From Strigamia acuminata (Eukaryota; Arthropoda; Chilopoda; Geophilomorpha; Linotaeniidae), in assembly GCA_949358305.1 (NCBI GenBank), contig OX442314.1:45516581-45580580 (forward strand): DNA of 64,000 nt, read 5' to 3'. Each line of letters begins with the position of its first letter. Position 1 is the stretch's first letter. The position numbers were made by a program, and so were the translations under genes. Positions 1 to 9,182 of the stretch are shown here, one piece after another. The notes below the pieces were generated by a model. The model made no database searches, was not told where the DNA came from, and worked only from the letters and a program-made list of their open reading frames with translations.

Positions 1-4
1 CGCA

Positions 5-1531
5 ATGACTGGAGTGCAGACGACGGAGACGCCACCACCGCCGACGCAGCCAACACCACCGCTGCCGACGCCGACGCTGCCGACCAAGACGCAGCCGCCT
101 CCGAACCTGCCGCCGCCGTCGTTGTTGAATTCGAGCGATCCGCCGGATTTACCCACCGACCGCTCAGTCCCTCTCCCCGTTGGACAGAGCATTGCGCAGG
201 AATGTCGAGCCAATTTGACCGGCATTTACAGGCCGAGCCAACCCCGATCCGGTTCCTCGGCCCTGTTTTTCGAGAGGCGAGACGAAGAAGCGCGACTCGC
301 GAGAGAAGCCGCCAATCCGACTATCTCCGAGCTCTCAGCGTTTCGCTTCGTGATGGAAGACCCAAGAGTCTCCGCGCCCGCCTTGCGAGGTGTGGATCAG
401 GCCCAGCGATATTTCATCGAATGGGCAACGGCGATGATGAGTAAGCTCTCGTGTGCCTTCACTGCGGATTCGGAGCGATCGAATCCAGTGAATCGTCGCA
501 GCCTACAGCTATCATTGACCAAGGTCATGATGCAGCTGCTAACCCCAGCACTCTTCGGAGAAGGGCGTCAGGCGATGGCCGCATGGTCTGTCGTGGACAG
601 AGAGGGTGTACAGGTTCCCCGTGCACTCCTCGCAGAGTGGAGCTCCATTCTGCCCGACCCTGTGTTGACTCGGTACGAGCTAACCAGGGATGTGGTAAAC
701 CCCGAATTTGAGGGGTACAAGTTGCGAAGCACGGCGTTTCGTTATACCTCCGCCACCTGGACAGCGGCGCCTACCCAACAACTGCGCGCCTTGACCATCC
801 AGACGGAAGAATCGGCAGAGGATGTAGAAATGGTGATCTCGCCGACGAGCGGAGTTCCGATTCCGCCACCGATGCCTGCGGAGATATCCCCGCAAGGACC
901 CGCCCTGTTCGAAGTGGCGGGTAAACCAAAGCGCTTGCTGTGCCGAACGCCACCCGTCAGGTCCGTCGAGCAAACGAAGCCGACACCGCCCGGGACCTCA
1001 CCGGCCCGAGCGGCGACAACGACGCAAGCCGCTATTCCCGCGGCCACCCAGAAGCCGAAGCCGGCACCGCCTCCGCCAGACTATTACGGGCGAATCATCG
1101 AAGAGTTTCCCCATCTCTCGATGACGACGGCGACCAGGAGGTTTATCCTCGCGCAGCGGGACAAAGGCAAATCAGTCTTCATCTGGCTTCACAACCAGAT
1201 CCGGAAGACTAGAGACCTCATCTTCCACCAGAGGTTGCTGAGAGCCCACCGTGTGCCAGTGACGCCAGCGGAAGCCAATGCCATCCGGCATACGAACACC
1301 GGCTTCTCCGCCTACATCCCGAGCGTTTGGTTACACGAGAGGACGCGTGCCCCGCATGAGCCAGTTGACGGCCATGCATTATGCTTCATTACGGAGCATG
1401 AGGACCCCCGAGATCGGTCCTCGGCGTTAGTAGGCGATCTACCCGCGCCACCCGGCACTCAACCGCCTGTCCCTGGAGTGAGTTACGCCCAGGTGACGGA
1501 CTCAGTGTCGGGTCCCCCAGGAAAGAAGTGA
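5..1531 (+). CDS. Proline-rich retrotransposon ORF (3'-terminal ORF, possibly partial)
   Basis: A 508-codon ORF open from the window edge, so its true start may lie upstream. Residues 1-60 are almost wholly Pro/Thr/Leu. A mixed, probably helical region (about 85-260) follows, then a second Pro-rich stretch (about 275-360) ending in PPPPPDYYG-like sequence, and a basic C-terminal part. I see no zinc knuckle, protease, RT or integrase motif, and no membrane segment. It stops about 20 bp before a purine-rich tract and an LTR in the same orientation, so it is the last ORF of an LTR retrotransposon. The composition is gag-like, but a gag directly before the 3' LTR would mean either that pol was deleted or that the ORF order is unusual. 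The 14-kb element at 33941-48003 also carries a Pro-rich ORF in this position. Function unknown. Confidence 0.6.
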   Translation: MTGVQTTETPPPPTQPTPPLPTPTLPTKTQPPPNLPPPSLLNSSDPPDLPTDRSVPLPVGQSIAQECRANLTGIYRPSQPRSGSSALFFERRDEEARLAREAANPTISELSAFRFVMEDPRVSAPALRGVDQAQRYFIEWATAMMSKLSCAFTADSERSNPVNRRSLQLSLTKVMMQLLTPALFGEGRQAMAAWSVVDREGVQVPRALLAEWSSILPDPVLTRYELTRDVVNPEFEGYKLRSTAFRYTSATWTAAPTQQLRALTIQTEESAEDVEMVISPTSGVPIPPPMPAEISPQGPALFEVAGKPKRLLCRTPPVRSVEQTKPTPPGTSPARAATTTQAAIPAATQKPKPAPPPPDYYGRIIEEFPHLSMTTATRRFILAQRDKGKSVFIWLHNQIRKTRDLIFHQRLLRAHRVPVTPAEANAIRHTNTGFSAYIPSVWLHERTRAPHEPVDGHALCFITEHEDPRDRSSALVGDLPAPPGTQPPVPGVSYAQVTDSVSGPPGKK

Positions 1532-1552
1532 TCGCTCAGCCCCACGGTCTGA

Positions 1553-1567
1553 GCTCGGAGGGGGAAG
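1553..1567 (+). other. Polypurine tract of the left LTR element
   Basis: A purine-rich stretch (ending GGAGGGGGAAG) directly before the LTR start TGTTGTGACC. This is where the plus-strand primer of an LTR retrotransposon lies, and it fixes the orientation of the element as +. Confidence 0.65.
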
Positions 1568-2586
1568 TGTTGTGACCCGACTGGACCGGGGTCAACGAAG
1601 AGTTTCTCTCGTGACCTCGTTTCGGGTGTAAGGGGAGCCGCAAGCGCGTCTCCCTTCCCTCAGTGCATTGACATCTAGTCAATGGACAGGCGTCTGCCCT
1701 GAGGGAGTGGGGATGGCTCGTCCACCCCACCATTGGGTGATTCCGGTCACCTGTCAACCCCGCTTTGTGCAAAGGAATGTGCCTTGCACTGAGCGGGCAG
1801 AACCAACACAACCATCAAACGAGAAACACACGTAAACCCGTCGTCCTACAAGATCAGGCCCAAGTAAATATACTGGGATTGACCAAGGACAAAGGACAAT
1901 TTACCGTGAGTACGTTTGGTCAGTGTCAAACTCCGCAGAGTAACCTGCGAGATAAGATTACCACACTATTTTAGCACACCAGCTAGAAATAGTAAAAACC
2001 ACTCCAGTTTAGCGAGTTGTGCAGACAAACGGTCGCACAAGCCTAAACTGCAGTAAAACCACGACGAGCGTTCCCGCCGCTGTGTGACCGCCGGGAGCCA
2101 GAAGAGTCCGCCGCTGTGTGATCGCCGGACACCACACAAAAACCTAGACAACAGCCCGAAGTAAGCCTTTTAACTAAGCATTCACTCGCGCCCGACCAGC
2201 GTGAGCCCGAAGGACCAGCCAGAGACGAGCCGAGGACGCCATATTGCCACGCCGGCCCAAGACGACACCACGTTGCCACAACGAGGACGCCATCTTGGAC
2301 ACGACCGAGACAACAGACGACCTCGCCGATTCCAGCCAGCTTTCATCATACCTTTACCTTTCCATTTCCCTTCACCCATTCCGATTTACCTTTTACCTAC
2401 CTTTTATATATATATATATATAAGATATATCTGTACATTGTCCCACAGAATAAATCTATATTATATTTTACCTTTTATATCTGTGTAATCATTTCTTTGG
2501 GTAAACCGCTTGAGCAAAGCGGTAGTGAGTTAGTCGAATTAAGTAATCAACCCACGAGTTAGCGACGGTTAGAGTTGAGCGCGACA
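1568..2586 (+). mobile_element. 3' LTR of a retrotransposon (1,019 bp)
   Basis: Begins TGTTGTGACC after the polypurine tract and ends GAGCGCGACA, giving TG...CA ends. A (TA)n tract lies near 2407-2424 and an AATAAA polyadenylation signal near 2449, as expected for the R/U5 region. The base after the LTR (GACTTACGG) continues exactly as the uninterrupted sequence at 9183, so the right end of the element is defined by an empty site inside this window. The 5' LTR and most of the internal region lie left of the window. Confidence 0.75.
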
Positions 2587-2651
2587 GACTTACGGTTGTC
2601 AAAAAGACATGAAAACTCTGGATACGTCACCCGCCATCTCAAAAAATGGGC

Positions 2652-2838
2652 AACTGACAAGTGCACGGGTTGCACACTCTGCGCATCTGTTTGCCCGATT
2701 ATCGATTGCATTCGAATGGTTAAGAGAATGACTCCGTATGCACCGAATAGAGGACTTCCTTTAGGAAACGATTCTAATACTGAAGTGAATCGTGTTATAA
2801 TGGTTGCTCAATGAAATGGCAATACTGCCGGTGGTTTT
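2652..2838 (+). pseudogene. Transplanted fragment of the last DPYD exon, copy 1
   Basis: Encodes the second ferredoxin-type 4Fe-4S motif ([16 protein letters not shown]) and the C-terminus of dihydropyrimidine dehydrogenase through the stop codon plus about 24 bp of 3' UTR. It corresponds to 15570-15757 of the real gene with a few substitutions. Upstream it is fused at GGGCAAC/TGACAAG to sequence homologous to the end of the 18.5-19.19 kb module, not to the DPYD intron, so it cannot be spliced as DPYD. It is a dead exon fragment. Confidence 0.85.
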
Positions 2839-2839
2839 A

Positions 2840-3185
2840 GACGAAAAATTCATTTCTTTAGACGAAAAATTCATTTTTTTTATCGGAAAATTCATTTTTT
2901 TATCGAAAAATTCATTTTTTTATCGAAAAATTCATTTTTTTTTATCGAAAAATTCATTTTTTGATCGAAAAATTCACTTTTTAGACGAAAAATTCATTTT
3001 TTTAGACGAAAAATTCATTTTTTTTATCGAAAAATTCATTTTTTTATCGAAAAATTCATTTTTTTGATCGAAAAATTCATTTTTTGATCGAAAAATTCAC
3101 TTTTTAGACGAAAAGTTCATTTCTTTAGACGAAAAATTCATTTTTTTTAGACAAAAATTCATTTTTCCAACTAAAATATTCAATT
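2840..3185. repeat. GAAAAATTCATTTTTT short tandem array
   Basis: About 17 imperfect copies of a 17-21 bp unit (GACGAAAAATTCATTTTTT / ATCGAAAAATTCATTTTTT). The same array is at 9436-9781. The ORF across it (KFIFLSKNSFF-type translation) is only the satellite. Confidence 0.85.
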
Positions 3186-3555
3186 TTCGAAGTAAAAATT
3201 TATTTTTTGGCCCATTCAATTTCAAATCGAAAAATCGATTCTCTCGAATTTCTCAGATGGAAACGTGTCGTGTTTTTTAGAAGCGGATTATTGAAAAACC
3301 GATTCTTTCTCATACTCCACGTTTGGGGTTGATTCTTTGGTAAACTTTTATTGCAAAGACTTAAGTTTATCCGAATGATTTCTTATCAGGAAACGAGTGT
3401 ACTAATACATTCATTTCCTGATAAGATATTATTGGCCAACTAGTCCTGCAATCAACAGAACTTGATTCCAGAACACTCAGAACTGTGCATGCTCAACATT
3501 TGCTAGAATCAACTCGTTCAAAGCCAAAAAACGATTAGATAATCAACTAAAAGTG

Positions 3556-3925
3556 CACGGTTGGGAACCGAAAATGCATTTTCGGCCTAAAAAGTGCATT
3601 TTTGGTTCCTGGAAAGCACGAAAAATTGCCAAAATCGGAAAAAGGTGGGAAAAAAAACCCAAAATTAGGCCAAAAAACTGCAATTGGGAGGAAAATGCAA
3701 TTTTCCTCCCAAAAATTGTAATTATCCTCACAAAAAATGCAATTTCCGCACCAAAAATGCAATTTTCCTTCCAAAAATGCAATTTTCCTTTCGGAGAATG
3801 TAACCTTCCACACCAAAATGCATTCTTTTTCCTTCCAAAGTGCACTTTCCTCACCAAAAATGCAATTTTTTTTACCAAAAATTGCAATTTTCCTGCCCAA
3901 AAATGCACTTTTTACGCCAAAAAAG
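3556..3925. repeat. Degenerate CCAAAAATGCAATTTTCC repeat field
   Basis: About 18-20 imperfect copies of an 18-20 bp motif made of TGCAATTTT/AAAATGCA palindromic pieces, so both strands give ORFs of similar composition. Repeated at 10152-10521. No gene evidence. Confidence 0.75.
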
Positions 3926-4940
3926 CTTAGAAGTAAAGAACAAAAAAAAGGCCACCTCACCTTCTAGTGTCACCAAAGTCGGGGGCAGTCGGGGGCAGTC
4001 GGGGGCTGTCCAGGGGCCTTTGGGCGGTCGAAACAAGCTGCAGTCGTCATTTGAAAATCCTAGATATAAATTTAAGTTTTTAATAAACTATCTAAAGATT
4101 GTGGATAGTTTATTTAAAACCGAGATCAGACGACACTTATCTGACAGAAGTCCCGAGATGGCGGCCAAACCCAAAATTGGGCCAAAAAAAAAGTTTTCAT
4201 CGGCCAAACTCGCCGAATCCAACCTCACGTGTCCGTGTCGTAGTCCGGGGGGTGTGCGGGGGTCGTCGGGTGGTCGAAACCAGCTGCAAAAAGAACAAAA
4301 ATCAATGAATACAGCCCAAAAACGCCTCGCGTGCTCATACTTACTCGGCGAGAAAGAAAAAAAAAAAGAAAAAGAAAAAAAAAAAAAAAAAAAAAAAACC
4401 CTTTCTGGATGTTGAATGGAGAAGGAATTCCTGCTGCCCCCTGCCTGCGATGTTGCCTCGGACCCAGCTTGGAGTGTCCAGTACCTGAAACATCAATAAA
4501 TCGATAAATGAGTAAAAATAAAAATCAAATCAACAAAAACCTTCCACTCGGAGAAGGATTTTGCCGCGACGTTGGGCCCAGCTTGGCGTGTCCGGGAGCT
4601 GAAACGAGAAAGAAAAACGATAAAAGAACGATGCAGACAACAAGCACAATAACCCTTACGATAACCCTAACAAACTGTACGCGTAATTGCTGGAATAGAA
4701 AGCAAAAATCTCACCCACCTCGCCTTCTAACGCACCGGGACGAGAAAGAAAAAGCCTACTCACTGCGTAAACGGGCATCGTACGTGCGATACTTTCTCGC
4801 CGGGAAGCGCCGAACGAAAAGGGCCAGCTGGAAACGGAGAGACGAAATGCGAACACAAAAATAGGCCTGCGCGCCTGCTATGCACCGTAACGAGCAGCGC
4901 GCCGGCAGCGCCCGTGTCGGGCGGTGGCGGCGCTCTCGAC

Positions 4941-4990
4941 CGAGCCGAGCCGAGCCGAGCCGAGCCGAGCCGAGCCGAGCCGAGCCGAGC
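4941..4990. repeat. CGAGC pentanucleotide microsatellite
   Basis: Ten CGAGC units in a row within a short GC-rich island; the second copy is at 11537-11586. Translations of it (SARLG repeats) should not be called genes. Confidence 0.9.
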
Positions 4991-5837
4991 CACGCCATTG
5001 GACCCGTTGCCCGATGCCGGAGCGGGTCAATCCCCAGGCCCCAAATCCGCCAGGCATATAAATATTGGGGCAAAAAAATAAACAAATATTTTTGTAAAAA
5101 TTTTCATTAAAATGGCAAAAAAAACGAGAAAAGTAAATATGGCGGCATTCACAAGAACCTACAATGATATGGAAAAGAACACGAAGAACCAATTCGCCAA
5201 AAAAAAAAAAAAATACTTATCTGAAATATTGGGCAGTCCATTTGGGCAGTCCATTTGGGCAGTCCAAATGACCTTAAAAATAATGTAAAAATCGTGCGAA
5301 AATCAGACAAAAAATGCATTAAATCAAGAAATAAAAATCGAATTATCCAACAAACCTACCTTTCCCGAGGTTCCGCAGAAGGAGAGCCGTTTAAAGGAAT
5401 GCAAACCATCTGAAAAACTAAGAAAATAAATTGTAAATGTGTGTTTTCAACGTTGGGAGACGGAAATGAATAAAAGCGCCAGTGAAATCAACTGTCGTGC
5501 CTGATTTCGCGGCGTAGCCGCGATATCGTTAATTCCCCAACAACTAACAAAACAAAAATCAATGAAAACTAAAAACATTAATGCTAAAGTTAATGATCAA
5601 CCCAAAAAGCCACTCACCTCAATTCACTTGCTAAACCATTTTCCATATCAGGAATTATAATTAATGCTAAAAAAAAAACAGCTTCCCCGCCCCCCTGTGC
5701 CTAAAGACTCTGCAAAGTTATTATTTGGTCAGCTGCTGCAGAGCAGGCCTAAAGCTGAGGGAGTTGCTGTTGTTTGTTGAGCCTAAAAACGAGGGGCTTG
5801 TTGCTGCGCAAAGTTGGACATTGTCGGCGGCGGGGCA

Positions 5838-6500
5838 TTGTTGCGACTGGGTCCGGTCGGGCCCGGGTGCACGCTGGCGGGCCGACCGCTCGGGGGGAGG
5901 GGCCTGGCTGCCGGTTCGGTCAGGGGGAGGGGTGCTTCGCTATCTAAAGATTCTAGGCGAAAGGTCTCTTTCTTTGCATTGCGATTGGATAAAGCCGATT
6001 TCTTTGCCATGCAATTGGCTGAAATTGGCTTTGTCATGTGATATTTAAGTGTGTGACGATTGGTCGTCGGCATTTAGTTGTGTTTGATCCCTGCAGGTGG
6101 CGCACCCACGGCATCCAGGGAAGGGGGCGCTGGTGGCGCGTTATCGATTTTAATGAGCACTAGGTGGCGCCATATCGAGTCGTCCAGGAAGCGCTGGTGG
6201 CGTGCCGTTGATGAAAACGCCCCCAGCGCCCCCTGGACGGCTGGGTCGGAGCGCCACCTGGTGGCCTGCAGACGCAGCTTTAACTTGGTTATTTTAATGT
6301 AAAAAAAGCGATTGGAATAGGTTAGAAAACCATAAAACGACGAGATGATATCAAAACAATCAAATCCCATGTGTTCATAATATTTTGGGCCTCACCTTAT
6401 AGTACGAGTAAAAACAAAATATAAATTTCAAAAATTAATAACATCATCTCATAAAAATGCAGTTAGAAAAATTTACAATCACAACACGTTTTTATTTCAT
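5838..6500. other. GC-rich intergenic stretch, no gene seen
   Basis: Starts at the duplication junction. It is GC-rich to about 6270, with several GGTGGCGC motifs, then AT-rich. The segment 6305-6400 (GATTGGAATAGGTTAGAAAA onward) recurs at 30259-30355 inside an intron of DEG/ENaC copy A, so it is a dispersed repeat. I find no coding exon or RNA gene. Confidence 0.5.
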
Positions 6501-6524
6501 GGAAACACAAATTGAAACAAATTT

Positions 6525-7295
6525 TCACTTTTCTGCATTTTTGTTATGCTTTGTTAAATGTTTTTTCAAAGTATTACAATGCGCACAGGAATAACCACAA
6601 TGATGGTACTTGAATGGTTTTTTTCTAGTGTGAGCTGCAATATGCTTTTTTAAATTAAAACTTTGAATACTGGCGTAATCACATAAATGACACTTGAATG
6701 GTTTTTCACCCGTATGTATTAACAAATGAGTTTTTAAATCCCCATTTCTAGTACAGGAATAAGCACAAAGATGGCACTTAAATGGTTTTTCATCCGTATG
6801 AGTTGCAATATGTTTTCTTAAATCCCCACTTGTAATACAGGAATAAGCACAAAGATGGCACTTGAATGGTTTTTCACCCGTATGAGTTGCAATATGTCTT
6901 CTTAAAACCCCACTTTCAATACAGGAATAAGTACAAAGATGGCACTTGAATGGTTTTTCACCTGTATGAGTTGCAATATGACGTCTTAAAACCCCACTTT
7001 CAATACAGGAATAAGTACAAAGATGGCACTTGAATGGTTTTTCACCTGTGTGAGTTTGCATGTGGATAACTAATTTTCCTTTAAGCCTAAAAGAAATTGA
7101 ACACACTTGGCATTTGAAGGGTTTTTCACCAGTATGTATAAGCATGTGATTCTTCAAATGTGAATAAAATGAGCGCGAATAATCACATAGATTGCAACTG
7201 TAACGCTCTTGTTTCCTCTCCATTTTGAATATTAACGAGACTCCAAGATCCGTGTATAAAACGTTTGCTTCGTAAACTGACAGATAGGATATCAC
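6525..7295 (-). CDS. C2H2 zinc-finger protein, eight tandem fingers
   Basis: A single-exon ORF of 256 codons. The likely start is either the first Met or the Met at residue 25 (MERKQERYSC). Seven regular C2H2 fingers joined by TGEKPFKC-type linkers run from about residue 33; the third and fourth are identical, which points to recent finger duplication. The eighth (about 228-250) has Tyr in place of the first zinc-binding Cys (FKYHHC) and is probably degenerate. One linker reads TDEKPFKC. No KRAB, BTB, ZAD or SCAN domain is visible. It is probably a nuclear DNA-binding protein. A decayed relative lies directly upstream at 7680-7960. Confidence 0.85.
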   Translation of the reverse strand: MISYLSVYEANVLYTDLGVSLIFKMERKQERYSCNLCDYSRSFYSHLKNHMLIHTGEKPFKCQVCSISFRLKGKLVIHMQTHTGEKPFKCHLCTYSCIESGVLRRHIATHTGEKPFKCHLCTYSCIESGVLRRHIATHTGEKPFKCHLCAYSCITSGDLRKHIATHTDEKPFKCHLCAYSCTRNGDLKTHLLIHTGEKPFKCHLCDYASIQSFNLKKHIAAHTRKKPFKYHHCGYSCAHCNTLKKHLTKHNKNAEK

Positions 7296-7679
7296 TCAAT
7301 CACATCGAAAATAAACATTCTGAAATTAAAAGAATTAAAATATTATTGGTTCATTTTATAAGCAAGTAGTCAAGTGAAAAAGTGCACTTTTCCCCCATAT
7401 CCCTATAGCAATACCGAGCAAAAACAAATTCCCTTCTGCCTCAAACTCCCGGGTCACTTTTGATGTTTTCTAAACATTTATAAAAAATGATTTCTTCTCT
7501 TTGACGCTAGCAAATATCCAGGCGAGCATCCCAGAGGCTCCAGCTATTCCCATTTCTCACAAAAACACGAATCGACACGAATTTTCAGTACCGTATTCTA
7601 AATTTATGAGTTTGAAAAAAGAATGATATTTAAATTAAAAAATTTAAATGCACAATTTAATTGTTAATTAAATTGTTTT

Positions 7680-7960
7680 TCTCTTGTATGCCTAGCTTTG
7701 TCTTTCTAATTGCCCATTTCGAATGCATGAATAACTACACAAGCGACACTTAAATGGTTTTTCTCGTGTATGGGTTCTAGAATGATTTTTTTTTTAAATC
7801 CCAAGTTTCAACGAAAGAATAAGCCCACAAATGACACGTCAATGGGTTTTTCCTTAACATACCTGGCATTTGAATGGGTTTGCATCAGCTTGTGTCTTCA
7901 AACACGAATAAAATAAACTCGAATAATCACACCGACTGTTGTTTACTCGTCATTTTGAAT
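7680..7960 (-). pseudogene. Decayed C2H2 zinc-finger relative
   Basis: On the minus strand, pieces of the same finger family can be read (NPFKCQVC, a KPFKC linker, C..C spacing, ...LKTHL-like remnants). They are broken by frameshifts and stops, and no continuous ORF is left. Same orientation as the intact gene at 6525-7295, so most likely a degenerate tandem duplicate. Confidence 0.65.
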
Positions 7961-8185
7961 TTGAAAAGTAACGAGTTCAAGCTGAGTGTGCGAAAAATGT
8001 TTGTTTTGCAATCAATCACTGACTTTATGCTGATAGAAATCACTAAACCACATCGAAATACAACTTATTCTAAAATTAAAATCAAATCAAACATTAGGAA
8101 CATACTTTTCATAAATAATATTGATCTATGCTCTCACTTTCTTACAGTAATCTAGTGAGAATTTCATTTATGTCTTCATTTTCAG

Positions 8186-8298
8186 CAGTTGGTTATGATT
8201 TGGCCACAATGTTTTCGTGCTGCGGCACTGAAGATCACGGAGCCTTGAATAGACTTATGGATCTTACAGATCAGCAAACTACAAAACAAAAGTCAAAG
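8186..8298 (+). CDS. Isolated coding exon, product unknown
   Basis: A 113-bp open block bounded by a good acceptor (TTCATTTTCAG) and donor (AAAG/GTAAGTTT). It would encode VGYDLATMFSCCGTEDHG... ending in KQKSK. I do not recognise the family and cannot find adjoining exons. It could belong to the gene whose last exon lies in the 18.5-kb module, because a broken copy of that exon follows at 8566. Confidence 0.35.
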
Positions 8299-8565
8299 GT
8301 AAGTTTAGAAGTGGCAATATTGAACGTCAGATCATACCCCAATTCATATTTTTCGGCAAACAAATGTGAAATGATTTTCTCAAGCGCGCAGTGGGTATTA
8401 GCTAGCGAATGGAAAACATGAGGTTGCAGGGTGAGAGTAAAACCCGATGTGAAGTTGAATTTTGCGCCATCTCTTGGTAAAAATGAATAAAGCGACGTGT
8501 TGGCCGATTGGAAGGAGCGTGAGGATTAGTGGCGCCGACATCTTCCGTTGTAGCAGGGTGCTGCT

Positions 8566-9182
8566 ACAAAAACCTGAGACGAATTCAGGTATCCCAATGC
8601 AGCTCATTATTACAAGACAATTTAATTGACGAGCAAGAAATGAGAGAAATTGTAGAATTGATGAACAAGAAATGAGAAAAAATCCAGAATTGGTGAACAA
8701 TAAATATGTGAATTTATTTCCAACTGATTATAGATATCGAAACACTTGTTTGCCAGTGATGAGACATTCGGTGGGTTGGTCATGATAATCTTTTTCGATT
8801 TTTTTCTGTCGTACAACAACTGTTCTTGTTGACGCAATCATCGGATTCAAATACGGCAGAAACCGTCTGGATGTGCTTGGGTTGTTCGCAGATGAAACAC
8901 TATTCAATTTTATTTTTTTCTTCTGTCTCTGTCTTTGTCTTTTGGCGATTTTGTCTATCATCGCCTGGCCATCTCGTTCCATAACCTGAATTGCTTCTCG
9001 AACAAAAGAAGTTTTAGTCGCACGAACGGCAATCGCAGGTTTTGATGAGCGCCTGAATTTACAGCGACGGGAAGTCGCAGCCATCCGATTGACCATACAG
9101 ACATTGGCTGCATTTTGTGCATTGAAAACGAACGTTCGATTAGTCGAAATTATTATTTGGGAGCTTAGAAGTCAATTGGAAG
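8566..9182. repeat. Diverged copy of the 18.5-19.1 kb module
   Basis: Aligns with 18530-19124. Here the plus-strand exon is broken: sequence around GAATTCAGGTATCCCAATG has a deletion and a short internal duplication with an in-frame TGA (AACAAGAAATGA). The opposite-strand ORF (8728-9096) stays open. The right edge continues into the duplicated block at 9183. Confidence 0.8.
8728..9096 (-). CDS. Small basic hypothetical protein, copy 1 (122 aa)
   Basis: 122 codons, rich in Arg and Lys: an N-terminal part with RRCKFRRSSKP, a central helix-like stretch (SFVREAIQVMERDGQAMIDK) and a basic run (AKRQRQRQKKKIK). Its paralogue at 18664-19032 differs at only a few residues and both are open along their full length, even though the overlapping plus-strand exon is broken here. 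No recognised domain. The start could be Met1 or Met5. It could also be a chance ORF antisense to a real exon, so confidence is moderate. Confidence 0.4.
   Translation of the reverse strand: MVNRMAATSRRCKFRRSSKPAIAVRATKTSFVREAIQVMERDGQAMIDKIAKRQRQRQKKKIKLNSVSSANNPSTSRRFLPYLNPMIASTRTVVVRQKKIEKDYHDQPTECLITGKQVFRYL

Larger units (their letters stand above)
2587..5837. repeat. 3,251-bp duplicated block, copy 1
   Basis: Matches 9183-12433 at a constant offset of 6,596 bp; by eye and by the identical translations the copies appear identical. The block contains a fragment of the last DPYD exon, a GAAAAATTCATTTTT satellite, a region of CCAAAAATGCAATTTT repeats, a poly(A)/GAAA-rich tract, a CGAGC pentamer array, and GC- and A-rich unique sequence. 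The ORFs inside it are translations of low-complexity repeats and I do not consider them genes. On the left it is cut by the LTR element; on the right it joins 5838. Confidence 0.85.

Noticed and set aside
2804-3110. ORFs rich in KFIFL/SKNSFF across 2804-3067 and 9400-9663
   Set aside because: They are translations of the GAAAAATTCATTTTT satellite; no codon bias, repeated in both identical blocks.
2840-3185. Regularly spaced repeat resembling a CRISPR array
   Set aside because: No unique spacers; head-to-tail satellite in a eukaryotic genome. The same applies to 49085-49265.
3543-4415. Several ORFs on both strands (121-191 aa) in the TGCAATTTT repeat region, also at 10139-11011
   Set aside because: The motif is nearly palindromic and leaves both strands open; composition is Phe/Lys/Asn only, ending in poly-Lys from a poly(A) tract.
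4756-5110. ORFs with GSARL/AEPSR repeats
   Set aside because: Produced by the CGAGC microsatellite.
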